Assembly (NCBI GenBank): GCA_033391075.1
Contig: JAWPMV010000002.1
Coordinates: forward strand, 62,001-126,000
Length of the DNA: 64,000 nucleotides
DNA from: Bacteroidia bacterium
GTDB taxonomy: Bacteria; Bacteroidota; Bacteroidia; J057
Direction of reading: 5' to 3'
Shown here: piece by piece, positions 32,574 to 41,881 of the stretch
Layout: the number at the start of each line of letters is the position of its first letter
Numbering within the stretch: position 1 is the stretch's first letter
Translations under genes and position numbers: made by a program
The notes under the pieces: generated by a model
Database searches by the model: none
Told to the model about the DNA's origin: nothing
Seen by the model: only the letters and a program-made list of their open reading frames with translations

Positions 32574-34844
32574 CTAGCCCTTGATCAAATTTCTCTTTTC
32601 TTGGAGGAAAGGTTGCTGATAATGTCGCTCACCAGTTGCCTTATACATCGCATTTGCTACAGCACCAAAGATGGGTGGAAACGGTGGCTCGCCGAGTCCT
32701 GTTGGATCAATTTCGTTCTGTACAAAATGTACCTCTATATCTTTAGGAGCTTCGTTCATCCGTATCATGCGATACTGGTGGAAATTATTCTTTTGAGGAA
32801 CTCCTTTGATAAAGGTCATTTCTCCAAAAAAAGCATTTCCTATACCATCTGTAATGCCTCCTTCTGCCATATTGGTGGCAGCATCTGGATTCACCACGAT
32901 CCCACAATCAATGGCACAGGTAACCTTCTGCACAATGGGTTTTCCGTCTTCCATTTTTAAATCCAGCACATGTGCTGCGTAGGAATTATGGCAGAAATAG
33001 GCAGAAACTCCTCTATGAAGATTTGCATCATTTTTACCCCAGGCAGACTTATCTCTGACCAATGTTAATACTCCTGCGTAGCGTTCCGGGTCGTAGTCAT
33101 TTCTTTCGCCGACTGGGTTTTCTTTCGCACGTTTCAACAATTCCAGGCGAAATGCTATAGGATCTTTTCCCATTACATCTGCAATTTCATCCAAAAACGA
33201 TTGTTCTGCTCCTGCCATAAAATTCGAGCGTGGAGCCCTAAAGGCACCTGTGGTGATATTTGATTCTATGGAAAATTCTTCTGCAAGATAATTATCAATA
33301 GACCCTGCGGGGAAACGATTGGCGAATAAGGGACTTTCAGGAACACCTCCTGCTTTTATATGCAAGGCAAGCAATTGCTGATTTTCATCAAAAGCAGCTC
33401 TATAAGTTGCCTGATAAGTCGGACGATAAATGCCATTTGTCATATCATCCTCGCGAGTGTACATCAGCTTAACGGGTGCTTTCACCAGTTGAGAAATAAC
33501 GGCAGCCTCTACCAGGTGAGCTGAATATGCACGACGGCCAAAACCACCTCCCATTCGGGTCATTTCAATTTCGATATTTTCTTCAGCTATGCCGAGTCGG
33601 TCAGCCAGTGCAGGCTCGATAAGTCCCGGGCCTTGCAATGGACCGGCCACATGGGCACGATCTTCTTTCACATCTGCAAAGAAATTCATGGGTTCCATGC
33701 AATTGTGGGCAAGATAAGGGGCAGAATAGGTCCGTTCGATAACCTTAGCAGCCTTTTTAAAAGCCTCTTCCGGCTTGCCATCTTTGCGTACTACCCTGCC
33801 AGGTTTTGCCATTAAGGCTTCCATTTGTGAATAGTGTTCGACAGTGTTTTCCAGTCCGCCAGGTATATGCACCTCTCTGTCTCTCCCAAAAGCGCTCATG
33901 GTTATTGTAGAATCAGTCGTGGGTTTCCAGTTTACCTGTAAGGCTTTTTTCGCATTCATTACCTCCCAGGTCGAATTTCCGACTATGGCGATCAATTCGG
34001 GAAAAGCATTGGTATCAAATCCGCCTCTTTTGAAATCCTCATTATAGGTAGTAAAGGAAAAGACCTCTTTTATACCCGACATGGCCTTGACCTCCTCCGC
34101 ATTCGCTATGGACTTCAGGGTCATCCCAAATGCAGGTGGATGCTCTATCATGGCTATCAGCATGCCTTCTTTCTGATAATCTACGCCAAACAAAGGCTTG
34201 CCTGTAACGATTTTCTTACCGACTACATTCTTTTTAGAATGGCCTATGATTTTAAAGTCTTTTGGGTCCTTCAATGGCAATTCTTCTGGCACAGGGATTT
34301 GGGCAGCTCCTGCAGCCATTTCTCCATATCCTGCTGATTTCCCACTTGCTTTATGATGCAAAACACCATCTATTGTAGTTATTTCAGCCGATGGAACCTG
34401 CCAGGCCTTTGCCGCCGCTTCTTTTAGCATGTATTTGGCACTTGCCCCTGCCATGCGTAGCGGTTTCCATTTGGACATAATGCCTCGACTACCTCCTGTA
34501 AACTGGCCAAAGGGCGCACGCGGATATTTTTCCGGACTATAAGGCGCTTGTTCTACCAGGACATTTTTCCAATCCACATCCAATTCTTCCGCCACGATCA
34601 TAGGCATGGAGGTGATCACATTTTGCCCAAATTCAGGATTGGGGGAGAAAATGGTAACAACCCCATTGTCCCCGATTTTCAAATAACTGTTGAAGTCAAA
34701 CCATTCTTTGGGCATTTCCAAAGTTTCTTCAGCTGGAGAAACACAAGCAGCCAGATAACTAAAACTGATCATCAGTCCTCCTCCTGCCAAGGCAGAGGTT
34801 TTTAAAAAGGATCGTCGGTTATGGGAAGTTCTTATAAGAGACAT
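32574..34844 (-). CDS. Molybdopterin-binding large subunit of a xanthine dehydrogenase-family hydroxylase (IorB-like)
   Basis: The protein is 756 residues from the ATG at 34844, chosen because it puts the twin-arginine motif (NRRSFLKTSAL) near the N-terminus; a start at 34889 adds 15 residues. A Tat-type signal followed by LAAC suggests export and possible lipidation. The body matches the isoquinoline 1-oxidoreductase/aldehyde oxidase beta subunit, with molybdopterin motifs (GGGFGRRAYSAH, GAFRAPRSNF) and the catalytic Glu in TGLGEPPFPP. It pairs with the 2Fe-2S subunit encoded 53 bp upstream and would hydroxylate an aldehyde or N-heterocycle in the periplasm. The substrate is unknown. Confidence 0.9.
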   Translation of the reverse strand: MSLIRTSHNRRSFLKTSALAGGGLMISFSYLAACVSPAEETLEMPKEWFDFNSYLKIGDNGVVTIFSPNPEFGQNVITSMPMIVAEELDVDWKNVLVEQAPYSPEKYPRAPFGQFTGGSRGIMSKWKPLRMAGASAKYMLKEAAAKAWQVPSAEITTIDGVLHHKASGKSAGYGEMAAGAAQIPVPEELPLKDPKDFKIIGHSKKNVVGKKIVTGKPLFGVDYQKEGMLIAMIEHPPAFGMTLKSIANAEEVKAMSGIKEVFSFTTYNEDFKRGGFDTNAFPELIAIVGNSTWEVMNAKKALQVNWKPTTDSTITMSAFGRDREVHIPGGLENTVEHYSQMEALMAKPGRVVRKDGKPEEAFKKAAKVIERTYSAPYLAHNCMEPMNFFADVKEDRAHVAGPLQGPGLIEPALADRLGIAEENIEIEMTRMGGGFGRRAYSAHLVEAAVISQLVKAPVKLMYTREDDMTNGIYRPTYQATYRAAFDENQQLLALHIKAGGVPESPLFANRFPAGSIDNYLAEEFSIESNITTGAFRAPRSNFMAGAEQSFLDEIADVMGKDPIAFRLELLKRAKENPVGERNDYDPERYAGVLTLVRDKSAWGKNDANLHRGVSAYFCHNSYAAHVLDLKMEDGKPIVQKVTCAIDCGIVVNPDAATNMAEGGITDGIGNAFFGEMTFIKGVPQKNNFHQYRMIRMNEAPKDIEVHFVQNEIDPTGLGEPPFPPIFGAVANAMYKATGERHYQQPFLQEKRNLIKG

Positions 34845-34897
34845 GTTATTTTTTGCTTTGGGAAAGTAATGTTTGTAAGAGATCATCAACCTATCAT

Positions 34898-35353
34898 TTA
34901 AGAATTAGCAGCCGTTTTGATTGCGGCTTTGATTCTCAAATAGGTTCCACACCGGCAGATATTGCCGCTCATGCTAGCATCAATTTCCGCATCGCTGGGA
35001 TTGGGATTGTCTTTCAATAAGGATGCTGCACTCATGATCTGTCCTGCCTGGCAGTATCCGCATTGAGGAACATCATGTTCCAGCCAGGCTTTTTGGAGGG
35101 GATGATCTCCATTTTCAGATAATCCTTCTATGGTGGTGATTGCCTTATCGCTTACTGCCGAAATGGGCATCTGACAAGAGCGTATCGCTGCCCCGTCAAG
35201 ATGAATCGTGCAAGCACCACATTGAGCTATACCACAACCGTATTTGGTGCCTACCAGGTTGAGGTGATCTCTTAGCACCCAGAGCATGGGGGTTGCAGGA
35301 TCTGCATCTACTTCCTGGGTTTTGCCGTTTATATTTAGGTTGAATATTGCCAT
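34898..35353 (-). CDS. 2Fe-2S small subunit of the molybdenum hydroxylase (IorA-like)
   Basis: This 151-residue protein has both [2Fe-2S] motifs: a plant-ferredoxin type near residues 38-60 ([15 protein letters not shown]) and the C-terminal helical type ([12 protein letters not shown], then [11 protein letters not shown]). It passes electrons from the molybdenum centre of the partner subunit to an acceptor. No FAD subunit or c-type cytochrome gene is adjacent, as expected for the two-subunit Ior type. It has no signal peptide of its own, so it is likely exported together with the Tat-targeted large subunit. Confidence 0.93.
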   Translation of the reverse strand: MAIFNLNINGKTQEVDADPATPMLWVLRDHLNLVGTKYGCGIAQCGACTIHLDGAAIRSCQMPISAVSDKAITTIEGLSENGDHPLQKAWLEHDVPQCGYCQAGQIMSAASLLKDNPNPSDAEIDASMSGNICRCGTYLRIKAAIKTAANS

Positions 35354-35422
35354 GATGAAGATTATTGGAATTGATAAAGTCTTGGTTCGCTTGTAAAAGA
35401 TACTAATTATCGAGGGAGTCTG

Positions 35423-35875
35423 CTAATGTTCAATCTTATGAGTATCTCGCACACTGCTAAAGGTCAGGTCCAGTAATTTCCAATCATCCCCTTGTTTTTG
35501 ATAGATTTCGGTAACGGTAAATTCGTTAGAAACATCATTTCCTCTCACGTGTGCCATTAAGGTGATGCGATTCCAGAGGACAGCGGTGTTGCCAAAAATT
35601 TCTACCGCTACATCGTGGACATCGGCTTTTTTGTACCAGATACTGCCTGATTCAATGATTTCCAGTTCCCTGTCCTTTTTCCAGGATCCGCTCATGTGGA
35701 CAAATTTTGATCTGTCGTCAAAGAGTTCGGCGAGTTTATCCACATCTTTGTCAGCCATCCATTGCCATTTGGCTTTGCAGAGATCTTTGATTTCCTGTTC
35801 CAGGCTAGCATCTTGCGCAAAGGAAAATTGTGCACTGATTAAAACTAAAAACAGTCCGATAATTGATATTTTCAT
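35423..35875 (-). CDS. Exported SnoaL/DUF4440-like (NTF2-fold) protein
   Basis: The protein is 150 residues with a Sec signal peptide (MKISIIGLFLVLISAQFSFAQ). The mature domain has the NTF2-like pattern: a helix with LCKAKWQWMADKDVDKLAEL, then FVHMSGSWKKDRE and a series of strands ending FTVTEIYQKQGDDWKLLDL. Members act as small isomerases, cyclases or ligand-binding proteins. It lies 69 bp upstream of the molybdenum hydroxylase genes on the same strand and divergent from an AraC regulator, so it is probably the first gene of that operon. Confidence 0.8.
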   Translation of the reverse strand: MKISIIGLFLVLISAQFSFAQDASLEQEIKDLCKAKWQWMADKDVDKLAELFDDRSKFVHMSGSWKKDRELEIIESGSIWYKKADVHDVAVEIFGNTAVLWNRITLMAHVRGNDVSNEFTVTEIYQKQGDDWKLLDLTFSSVRDTHKIEH

Positions 35876-36049
35876 AAAAGGTATTATTTCAGGTTATATC
35901 CATCCCATTTATTCTGTTGTAAATTGATCTATGAAAATATAAATCACTCCCATCTTTAGACCTACCCGAATTACGGGTATGCTTACCATTTTTACGGATT
36001 GCTAACTTATTATATAAGTTCGATGATATTATATTACTATTTTCGATCA

Positions 36050-36967
36050 ATGAAATTCGATATGAAAGAAATAAAGGATTTGGAAACGATCAATGATTAT
36101 TGCGCAGGCCTTAATCTAACTGTATTGCATCCACTAGTTGCTGTCTTGGATCTCTCCGAGGGCAGCCTCAGTATCCAAGAAAAAATCGAAGCAGTCCGAT
36201 ATCATTTTTATGCAGTATTTCTAAAGCAGGAGAAGAATTGTATTTTGAAATATGGCCGTCAGAATTACGATTTTCAGGATGGAACCCTGGTATTTATTGG
36301 CCCTGAGCAAGTCGTAAATATAACACAGATCGGTTCAGATTTTAAGCCCTCTGGACATGCCCTATTATTTCATCCGGACCTGCTTCTGGGCTCGAATCTG
36401 GGAAAAAACATAGAGAATTACTCATTTTTCTCCTATGGATTGCGCGAGGCGCTTCACCTCTCCCAACGCGAGAGGCAAATTGTATTGGACTGCCTTGACA
36501 AAATTCATTATGAGTTATCTCAGGGTATAGACAAACACAGCAAGCAGCTTATTTTGTCCAACATCGAACTCTTCCTAAATTATTGCACCCGTTTTTACGA
36601 CCGTCAATTTATCACTCGTGATACAGTAAACCTGGGGGTCGTTGCGAAGTTCGAATCTTCCTTGCAGGCCTACTTTAAAACAGAAAAAACCATAGAATTG
36701 GGAATGCCAACGGTAAGTTACTTTGCTGAAGAACAACATCTGTCTTCGAACTATTTTGGCGATTTGGTTAAAAAGGAAACGGGAAAAAGTGCCCTTGAAC
36801 ACATCCATGCAAAAATTATTGACCTGGCAAAGCAAAAGGTTTTCGATTCTCATAAATCCATTAGCGAAATAGCCTATGAACTCGGATTTAAGTATCCGCA
36901 GCATTTTACAAGGCTATTTAAACAACGGGTTGGGCAAACACCCAATGTATACAGAACCTTGAATTGA
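36050..36967 (+). CDS. AraC-family transcriptional regulator
   Basis: The protein is 305 residues from the ATG at 36050; a TTG at 35999 would add 17 residues. The N-terminal 180 residues are a cupin-like effector domain. The C-terminal 100 residues are an AraC helix-turn-helix pair (LSSNYFGDLVKKETGKSA, then ISEIAYELGFKYPQHFTRLF). It is divergent from the SnoaL-like gene and the molybdenum hydroxylase operon, with about 170 bp between the start codons, so it most likely controls that operon. Confidence 0.9.
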   Translation: MKFDMKEIKDLETINDYCAGLNLTVLHPLVAVLDLSEGSLSIQEKIEAVRYHFYAVFLKQEKNCILKYGRQNYDFQDGTLVFIGPEQVVNITQIGSDFKPSGHALLFHPDLLLGSNLGKNIENYSFFSYGLREALHLSQRERQIVLDCLDKIHYELSQGIDKHSKQLILSNIELFLNYCTRFYDRQFITRDTVNLGVVAKFESSLQAYFKTEKTIELGMPTVSYFAEEQHLSSNYFGDLVKKETGKSALEHIHAKIIDLAKQKVFDSHKSISEIAYELGFKYPQHFTRLFKQRVGQTPNVYRTLN

Positions 36968-37048
36968 TATTAAGCTAAAGCGCGTACAATGATTTTTTTT
37001 CAATCCACTCACCTACTCCCTGGCATCTGGATATCACGTTCCATGTTC

Positions 37049-37771
37049 TTAGCTCGCATCCTCCAAATACTTCACAAAAAATGATTCTTTAAAGGTTCTG
37101 CCGATAGGCAATATACCCTCTCCAACATACACCTGATTTCCAGAAACTTTATCAATATGCTGAACATTGACCAGATAGGATTTGTGAATCTGAGAAAACC
37201 ATTTGGCATCTAATTTCTCCAGCCAATACCTTAAAGGATGTGAAACGAGATATTTCTTTTCCTTCGTAAAAATCCGGGTATAATCGCCATCGGCTTTGAT
37301 AAGCTGTATAGAGCTAATAGCTAATTTTTGATATTCAGAACCTGTTTTCACAAATATGAAATTTTCTCGCTTTTCTGCCCCTTCTTCGGGAGCAGAGACC
37401 TGCTGAGAAGGGGTTTTATCAGCTGTATAAATTACCTTCGATACAGCTTGAACGAAGCGCTCAAAAGAAAAAGGTTTAAGCAGATAATCTACCACATCTA
37501 GTTCATAGCTTTGAATTGCATAATCCGAGAATGCAGTAGTAAGGATAATTTTAGGCCTTGGCGAGACAATTTTCAAAAAATCAATACCGGATATTTTGGG
37601 CAAATGAATATCGAGAAATATTAACTCAACGGAATGGTTTTTCAGGAACTCTAGTGCGCTGAGGGCATCTGCAAAAGTGCCAATGAGCTCTAGATGGCCC
37701 ATATCCTCAATGTACCTCTTTAAGACTTTTTGTGCCAGGGGCTGGTCTTCTATAATGATACAAGAGAGCAT
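37049..37771 (-). CDS. LytTR-family response regulator
   Basis: The protein is 240 residues. An N-terminal receiver domain has the phosphoacceptor Asp in LIFLDIHLPKISG and Lys in LLKPFSFERF. A C-terminal LytTR DNA-binding domain covers about residues 140-235 (FVKTGSEYQKLAISSIQLIK, then WFSQIHKSYLVNVQHI). The ATG follows the stop codon of the sensor kinase gene with no gap, so the two form a coupled pair. The target may be the divergent outer-membrane gene set starting at 39072. Confidence 0.93.
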   Translation of the reverse strand: MLSCIIIEDQPLAQKVLKRYIEDMGHLELIGTFADALSALEFLKNHSVELIFLDIHLPKISGIDFLKIVSPRPKIILTTAFSDYAIQSYELDVVDYLLKPFSFERFVQAVSKVIYTADKTPSQQVSAPEEGAEKRENFIFVKTGSEYQKLAISSIQLIKADGDYTRIFTKEKKYLVSHPLRYWLEKLDAKWFSQIHKSYLVNVQHIDKVSGNQVYVGEGILPIGRTFKESFFVKYLEDAS

Positions 37772-38788
37772 TTATTGTATTTCTTTAAGTCTTAATTCAA
37801 GATACACTTGGAAAACATTTTCATCGCTGCTTATTTTCAAAATATGTGCGTCAGGATACAGCAATTCCAATCTCGATTTCACGTTTTCCAATCCTATACC
37901 CTTAGATAGTTTTTCGGTGTTAGTATTTGGTGAAAAAGTGTTATTGCATTGCATGATTAGCTTTCCATCCATGATGTTCAAGTCTATCTGAATAAAAATT
38001 CCATCTGACAGGCTCGAAGTGCTATGCTTAAAGCAATTTTCTGCAAAAACGATCAATAATAAGGGAGCAATTACCTGTGATCCTGCCTTCCCTGTAACCG
38101 AAAATTCAATGTTTCCTCTATCGCCTATCTGTAAGGTTTGGAGCCGCACAAAATCGTCCAGACATTTTATTTCCTTATCAACGGCTACAAAATCTTCCTG
38201 GCTATCATAGAGCATATAGCGTAGCAAGGAGGATAATTCCAAAATAATGCCTGAAGTTTTAGGAGAATTTTCTAAGGAAAGGGAATATAAATTATTGAGG
38301 TTATTAAATAAAAAGTGAGGATTAATCTGTGATTTTAAAAACTGCAAACGACTTTCTGCCACAATGGTATTAAGTTTTTCCAATTCACTTTGCTTTCTCT
38401 GGGCATCCCAGCCAAATTTAAATCCTACCAGGATTAAAATGATGGGCAGGACTTCAAATAGTGTCGGCAAAACCCCTGGAAAGAAACTACCTCTGGAGTC
38501 GGGATAGAATATTTTTTCAAGTACAAATTCCTCTATGATTACCACTACAATTAAAATAGCAATAACTCCAAGAGCAAAATATCTATATTCCTTTTTATAA
38601 AAAAATCGGGGAAGGAGAATGTAACCAATTGCCAATGCAGCAAGAACATAATTGAAAAAGAAAAGAGAATCAGAAAGGTTGATCTCCGGATTTTTTTTAT
38701 TAAAAACAACGCTCACATAGAGGATCCCAATCAGTATGACCTGAAAGAGTGCCTCTTTAGAAATGCTATGAAGAAACTTCTGCATCAT
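37772..38788 (-). CDS. LytS/YehU-type sensor histidine kinase
   Basis: The protein is 338 residues, with four predicted transmembrane helices in the first 130 and no large periplasmic sensor. A His_kinase domain with the phosphoacceptor in LKSQINPHFLFNNLNNLYSL follows. The ATP-binding part (VIAPLLLIVFAENCFKHS, then GIGLENVKSRLELLYPD) completes it. This is the usual partner of LytTR regulators. It is divergent from the outer-membrane protein gene at 39072, with about 280 bp between. Confidence 0.92.
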   Translation of the reverse strand: MMQKFLHSISKEALFQVILIGILYVSVVFNKKNPEINLSDSLFFFNYVLAALAIGYILLPRFFYKKEYRYFALGVIAILIVVVIIEEFVLEKIFYPDSRGSFFPGVLPTLFEVLPIILILVGFKFGWDAQRKQSELEKLNTIVAESRLQFLKSQINPHFLFNNLNNLYSLSLENSPKTSGIILELSSLLRYMLYDSQEDFVAVDKEIKCLDDFVRLQTLQIGDRGNIEFSVTGKAGSQVIAPLLLIVFAENCFKHSTSSLSDGIFIQIDLNIMDGKLIMQCNNTFSPNTNTEKLSKGIGLENVKSRLELLYPDAHILKISSDENVFQVYLELRLKEIQ

Positions 38789-39071
38789 AGATTTTGCCTG
38801 TTTTAGTTTTCAAATCTAAGGGCTTTGACTATTTATAATGAATAGATTCGTTCAACTACTCTTTTTCCGGGTCAAACAACCGCTTTCGAAAGTTAAGAGG
38901 AAATTATACAGTTCCCCTAATAAAATGGGCGTTCAACGAATTTTTTAGGTGATGTTAATAAGCTGAGATAAGTTTGATTTCGAGGGTTGATAGTAGATTT
39001 TCAACCTCAAAATCTTCATGAAATTTTAAATCAGATTTCAGTAAAAAAGTGTATCTCAAACATTGCCAAAA

Positions 39072-41696
39072 ATGAAAAATGTGTTTCTAATCATCACAAA
39101 TCTCTTTCTATGCCTTAGCACCTATGCCCAATTACCGGGCACAGCGTCTGCTACACCTACAGGAAATTCTATAAAAGGAAAAGGGAAAATTATGGGTGCT
39201 GTTCTGGAAGCAGAAGAAGGCATCACTTTGGAATTTGCGACACTTACGCTTTTTCACCAACAAAGTGAAAAACTAATTGATGGAACGATTACAGACAATA
39301 AGGGGAAATTTAGCTTGGCAGGATTGGCAGATGGAACTTACAAACTAGAAATATCCCACCTGAGCTATGAGAAAAAGATAATTTCAGAGCTGCTTATTGA
39401 AAAAGGAAATACCCTGGATCTGGGAGATATTACCCTTAATGGGGCCGCCTTAACCTTGGATGAAGTAACCATCTCAGGCCAAACTTCCTTGATTGAGGAA
39501 AAAGTAGATAGATTGGTCTATAATGCAGAAAAAGACATACTTGCCAAAGGCGGAGACGCTACTGATGTCATGCGGAAGGTTCCCTTGTTGCAGGTAGATC
39601 TGGAGGGAAATCTTTCCCTCAGAGGAAGTTCAAATATTCGGGTGCTCATTAATAACAAGCCTTCAACCATTATGGCGGCCAGCGTTGCAGATGCATTGAA
39701 AATGATTCCCGCTGATATGATCAAGAAAGTAGAAGTTATTACTTCTCCCTCTGCAAAATACGATGCAGAAGGGTCAGCCGGGATTATCAATATCATCACC
39801 AAGAAAAACAACCTGGAGGGATATTATTTAAATCTCAACACAGGCATAGGCCTAAGAGGATCTAACCTCGGCTTAAATGGAAGCTATCGAAAAGGGAAAT
39901 TTGGCCTTAGCCTTGGAGGCCATGGTCGGGCTTTTTATAACAAAGCTGAGACTGAAATGACACAAATGACTACTTTCAATGGGATAAGAAATCTAAGCCA
40001 TCAACAGGCTGATGCTACTGATAATGGTATTTTTGGTCGATACAGCCTGGGTTTTGACTATGATATAGATAAAACCCAGTTTATATCAGGAAATGTGCGA
40101 TATGGAATACGGAGGTTTTCAAGAGATCAACTTCAAAGTACAGAAGTATTTGTCAATGAGGTATTGCAAAATTCAAGCTTAAGGGACATTAGCAGTACCC
40201 GATATTCTGGTTCTGTAGATGTCAACCTGGATTATCTCAAGGTTTTTAAACCCCAACAAGAATGGAGCATTTCGACCTTATATAGTCGAGATGATATGAA
40301 TAATAACTTCGTTTCTGACAACCTGAGTGATAACAACGAGGTTTTGAATAGTCTAAAAAACCGGGACAATAGCTTAAACCAGGAAGTTACCGTCCAAACA
40401 GATTTTATTACCCCAATAGGAGATAAACAAATCTTTGAGGTAGGAGCAAAGGGAATTTTCCGCATGGTAAATAGTGATTATTCCTACCTGGTTGCTACAG
40501 CTTCTGAAGACTTTAGCCTGGACATAAGCCGTCCTGCTGGTACCCTTGACTATGGACAAAATGTCACAGCTGCCTATACTTCCTATACCCTTTCAGTAGC
40601 AGGTGATTATACTTTCAAAGGAGGTGTGCGATGGGAAAGAACCTATATAGATGCTACACAGGACGAGTCAGAAATCGAAATCCCTGATTACAGCAATATT
40701 GTTCCAAGCTTGAATATTTCTAAAAAATTGGGACCAAAGACTACCCTGAAATTAGGCTATAACCGCCGGATTCAAAGGCCATGGTTACGTCAACTAAACC
40801 CCAATGTAGATGTACAAAACAGTCAAGATATACAGGTGGGAAATCCTAAGCTCACACCTGAATTGACCGATAACATTGAGTTGGGCGTAAGTACCAATTT
40901 GAAGAAAACCTATTTGAATGTGTCAGTTTTTGGTAGGCTAACTGAAAACGCCATTAACCGGGTGCGGTATCCGCTCGATTCCATCAGCGGTGCTATCTTG
41001 ACTACTTATGAGAACATTGGAAAAGAAAAGGCTTTGGGAACTAATGTTTTTGCAAATGTCTACCTGACACCTACCTGGACCATTAATGGAGGATTTGACA
41101 TATATTATGCAACAATTGAAGGACAGGTGCAGAGCATAAATGGTACAAGCGAAACAGCCAAAAATTCTGGCTACAACTTTGGGGGTAGACTCATGTCCCA
41201 GGTCTCGTTCAATAGTGGATGGAGTATTCAGGCTTTTAGTTTTATGCGTGGAAGGCGAGTAGAGTTGCAAGGTAGCCGCGGAGGTTTTGGGATGTATGGC
41301 CTGGGAATGAATAAAGACTTTAACAACAAAAAAGGCAGTTTGGGGATAGCCGCGGAGAACTTCGCAGGCAAAGGTTGGAATGTAAGATCAGAATTGAATT
41401 CCCCTATCTTTAGCCAGAGCAATAGTATGCTTTTGTTTAACAGAAATATAAAAGTCAATTTCACTTATAAGTTTGGAACCCTAGAAATGAAAGATGCACG
41501 GCGAAAGACAAGATCTGTTCGAAATGATGACCTTATGCAGGGAGGCAACGATTCTATGGGTGGGGGAAATTCTGGAGCCAGTGTAGGACGGCAAGGCCAG
41601 GGAAGAAGGGCTGGAAAAGTTGTTAAAAAGGCTGCGAAAGATAAAAAGAAAGCGCTTAAAAAAAGAGTCAAAAAACAAGAGAAAGAGCATAGATAA
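39072..41696 (+). CDS. Outer-membrane beta-barrel (TonB-receptor-like) protein with basic C-terminal tail
   Basis: The protein is 874 residues from the ATG at 39072; a TTG at 39063 is also in frame. After the signal peptide (MKNVFLIITNLFLCLSTYAQ) come a carboxypeptidase-regulatory-like domain (LEFATLTLFHQQ, DGTYKLEISHLSYEKK) and a plug-like region (DVMRKVPLLQVDLEGNLSLR, then SPSAKYDAEGSAGIINIIT). A long outer-membrane barrel of the OMP_b-brl_3 type follows. The last 70 residues are Gly-rich, then strongly Lys/Arg-rich. This family is close to TonB receptors but usually lacks a SusD partner. It heads the 39-44.7 kb gene set. Confidence 0.88.
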   Translation: MKNVFLIITNLFLCLSTYAQLPGTASATPTGNSIKGKGKIMGAVLEAEEGITLEFATLTLFHQQSEKLIDGTITDNKGKFSLAGLADGTYKLEISHLSYEKKIISELLIEKGNTLDLGDITLNGAALTLDEVTISGQTSLIEEKVDRLVYNAEKDILAKGGDATDVMRKVPLLQVDLEGNLSLRGSSNIRVLINNKPSTIMAASVADALKMIPADMIKKVEVITSPSAKYDAEGSAGIINIITKKNNLEGYYLNLNTGIGLRGSNLGLNGSYRKGKFGLSLGGHGRAFYNKAETEMTQMTTFNGIRNLSHQQADATDNGIFGRYSLGFDYDIDKTQFISGNVRYGIRRFSRDQLQSTEVFVNEVLQNSSLRDISSTRYSGSVDVNLDYLKVFKPQQEWSISTLYSRDDMNNNFVSDNLSDNNEVLNSLKNRDNSLNQEVTVQTDFITPIGDKQIFEVGAKGIFRMVNSDYSYLVATASEDFSLDISRPAGTLDYGQNVTAAYTSYTLSVAGDYTFKGGVRWERTYIDATQDESEIEIPDYSNIVPSLNISKKLGPKTTLKLGYNRRIQRPWLRQLNPNVDVQNSQDIQVGNPKLTPELTDNIELGVSTNLKKTYLNVSVFGRLTENAINRVRYPLDSISGAILTTYENIGKEKALGTNVFANVYLTPTWTINGGFDIYYATIEGQVQSINGTSETAKNSGYNFGGRLMSQVSFNSGWSIQAFSFMRGRRVELQGSRGGFGMYGLGMNKDFNNKKGSLGIAAENFAGKGWNVRSELNSPIFSQSNSMLLFNRNIKVNFTYKFGTLEMKDARRKTRSVRNDDLMQGGNDSMGGGNSGASVGRQGQGRRAGKVVKKAAKDKKKALKKRVKKQEKEHR

Positions 41697-41881
41697 GGGA
41701 AACATATAAAAACTAAAGCGGCTATCGTGGCGGAATTTTTTTGACCAGTAGGAGAAAAAATATCCGCCAACTTTTGTCAACTTAGCAGGAATGACAGGGT
41801 AGTTTTTTACATATAGATCTTGATTTTTTGCCCAGGTCTTTAACATAAAACTATCTAATTTTGCTTAACAAATTTCTCAAA

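Noticed and set aside
38841-38945. Two CGTTCAAC strings as LytTR binding repeats before the outer-membrane gene
   Set aside because: They are about 80 bp apart instead of the 10-13 bp spacing of LytTR direct repeats.
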